From NCBI GenBank assembly GCA_017446645.1, contig JAFSQO010000079.1:1-6131 (forward strand): a DNA stretch of 6,131 bases. Reading direction: 5' to 3'. The position numbers and the translations under genes are program-made. The notes under the pieces are model-generated. The model saw only the letters and a program-made list of their open reading frames with translations, was not told where the DNA came from and did not search any database. Shown here piece after piece: positions 5,950-6,131 of the stretch. How positions within the stretch are numbered: position 1 is the first letter of the stretch; each line of letters opens with the position of its first letter. The DNA is from Synergistaceae bacterium (GTDB lineage: Bacteria; Synergistota; Synergistia; Synergistales; Aminobacteriaceae).

Positions 5950-6009
5950 ATTAGCTAGCGGTTAGACTTCCGCTTTAACAAAAATGTGTGAAAACAACAA
6001 ACGTAAATT

Positions 6010-6026
6010 GAGGGAACACTTCCCTC
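6010..6026. repeat. Perfect 7-bp hairpin with a 3-base loop
   Basis: GAGGGAA (6010-6016) and TTCCCTC (6020-6026) are exact reverse complements around CAC. No T-run follows on either strand, so it is not a standard terminator. It lies within the cluster of short stems formed with 5957-5974 (AGCGG/CCGCT, 8-base loop) and 6047-6060 (GAGAT/ATCTC, 4-base loop). Confidence 0.7.
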
Positions 6027-6131
6027 TCGCCGCAGCGTAGCACTTAGAGATAATAATCTCCGGACTGGGTGAACTATGACGGGTTCTAAGAGAAAAGGTG
6101 TAAGGGTAGTAAGTATTAACAAGTAAGGTTG

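Larger units (their letters stand above)
5802..6131. other. 330-base region without a convincing gene, rich in hairpins
   Basis: Next to the importer it contains that operon's ribosome binding site and a weak promoter. Further out lie four hairpins: 5874-5913, 5957-5974, 6010-6026 and 6047-6060. There is a possible rightward promoter at 5922-5949, and mini open frames on the + strand at 5984-6040 (18 codons) and 6076-6126 (16 codons). A leftward frame stays open from the window edge to a TAG at 5957-5955 (58 codons) but resembles no family. I tested by eye for tRNA, 5S, tmRNA, RNase P, SRP RNA, T-box and common riboswitch signatures and saw none. The density of short stems suggests a structured RNA or the terminal part of a small mobile element whose body lies beyond the window. 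Confidence 0.6.

Noticed and set aside
6076..6126. A 16-codon + strand frame, MTGSKRKGVRVVSINK.
   Set aside because: There is no good ribosome binding site (only CTGGGTG) and no recognisable family. It is kept only as part of the description of the region.
5955..6131. A leftward frame open from the right edge to TAG (58 codons), considered as the end of a TnpB gene.
   Set aside because: The translation lacks the CxxC zinc finger and the D-x-N-A-A-x-N-I block expected near a TnpB C-terminus, and it runs through three hairpins; an unsupported frame.
5802..6131. A CRISPR array, tRNA, T-box or known riboswitch in the right-hand non-coding region.
   Set aside because: No regularly spaced direct repeats, no GGTTCGA arm, no AGGGTGG T-box sequence and no riboswitch core that I recognise.

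Overview
The window holds five protein genes in two convergent blocks, plus a non-coding right end. The organism looks like a mid-GC, probably diderm and anaerobic bacterium. The solute-binding protein has a signal-peptidase-I type leader with no lipobox cysteine, which fits a periplasm, and initiation uses TTG codons behind strong AAGGAG sites. A Synergistota-like host is my guess; nothing in the window proves a phylum.

Left block, + strand: the 3' end of a PpiC/parvulin-type peptidyl-prolyl isomerase gene (1-224), then an intrinsic terminator (238-273). Next comes a complete 360-residue RelA/SpoT-domain (p)ppGpp synthetase-like gene (296-1378). It has no HD hydrolase, TGS or ACT domain. A hexanucleotide microsatellite inside it encodes a (DS)(EG) acidic tract in the middle of the catalytic domain. 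A 12-bp hairpin at its 3' end lies between the two convergent blocks.

Right block, - strand, transcribed from about 5.8 kb towards 1.4 kb: a three-gene ABC importer in the order binding protein (5801-4800), fused double-domain permease (4787-2574), ATPase (2531-1404). Gaps are 12 and 42 bases. Both downstream genes start at TTG with an AAGGAG exactly 8 bases away. A COG1840-type binding protein, one long fused permease and a PotA/FbpC-like ATPase match the AfuABC architecture. The binding protein has a His-Asp pair and a Glu 23 residues later, which as I recall are the sugar-phosphate contacts of AfuA. I therefore favour hexose-phosphate (or related organophosphate) import over iron import, as an inference. 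The permease also carries an extra N-terminal extracytoplasmic domain of about 145 residues between two membrane helices, with a Cache-like look.

The far right (5802-6131) has no convincing gene. It holds a weak promoter for the importer, four hairpins (one resembling the end of an IS200/IS605-type element), a possible rightward promoter and two mini open frames. This is the least explained part of the window.
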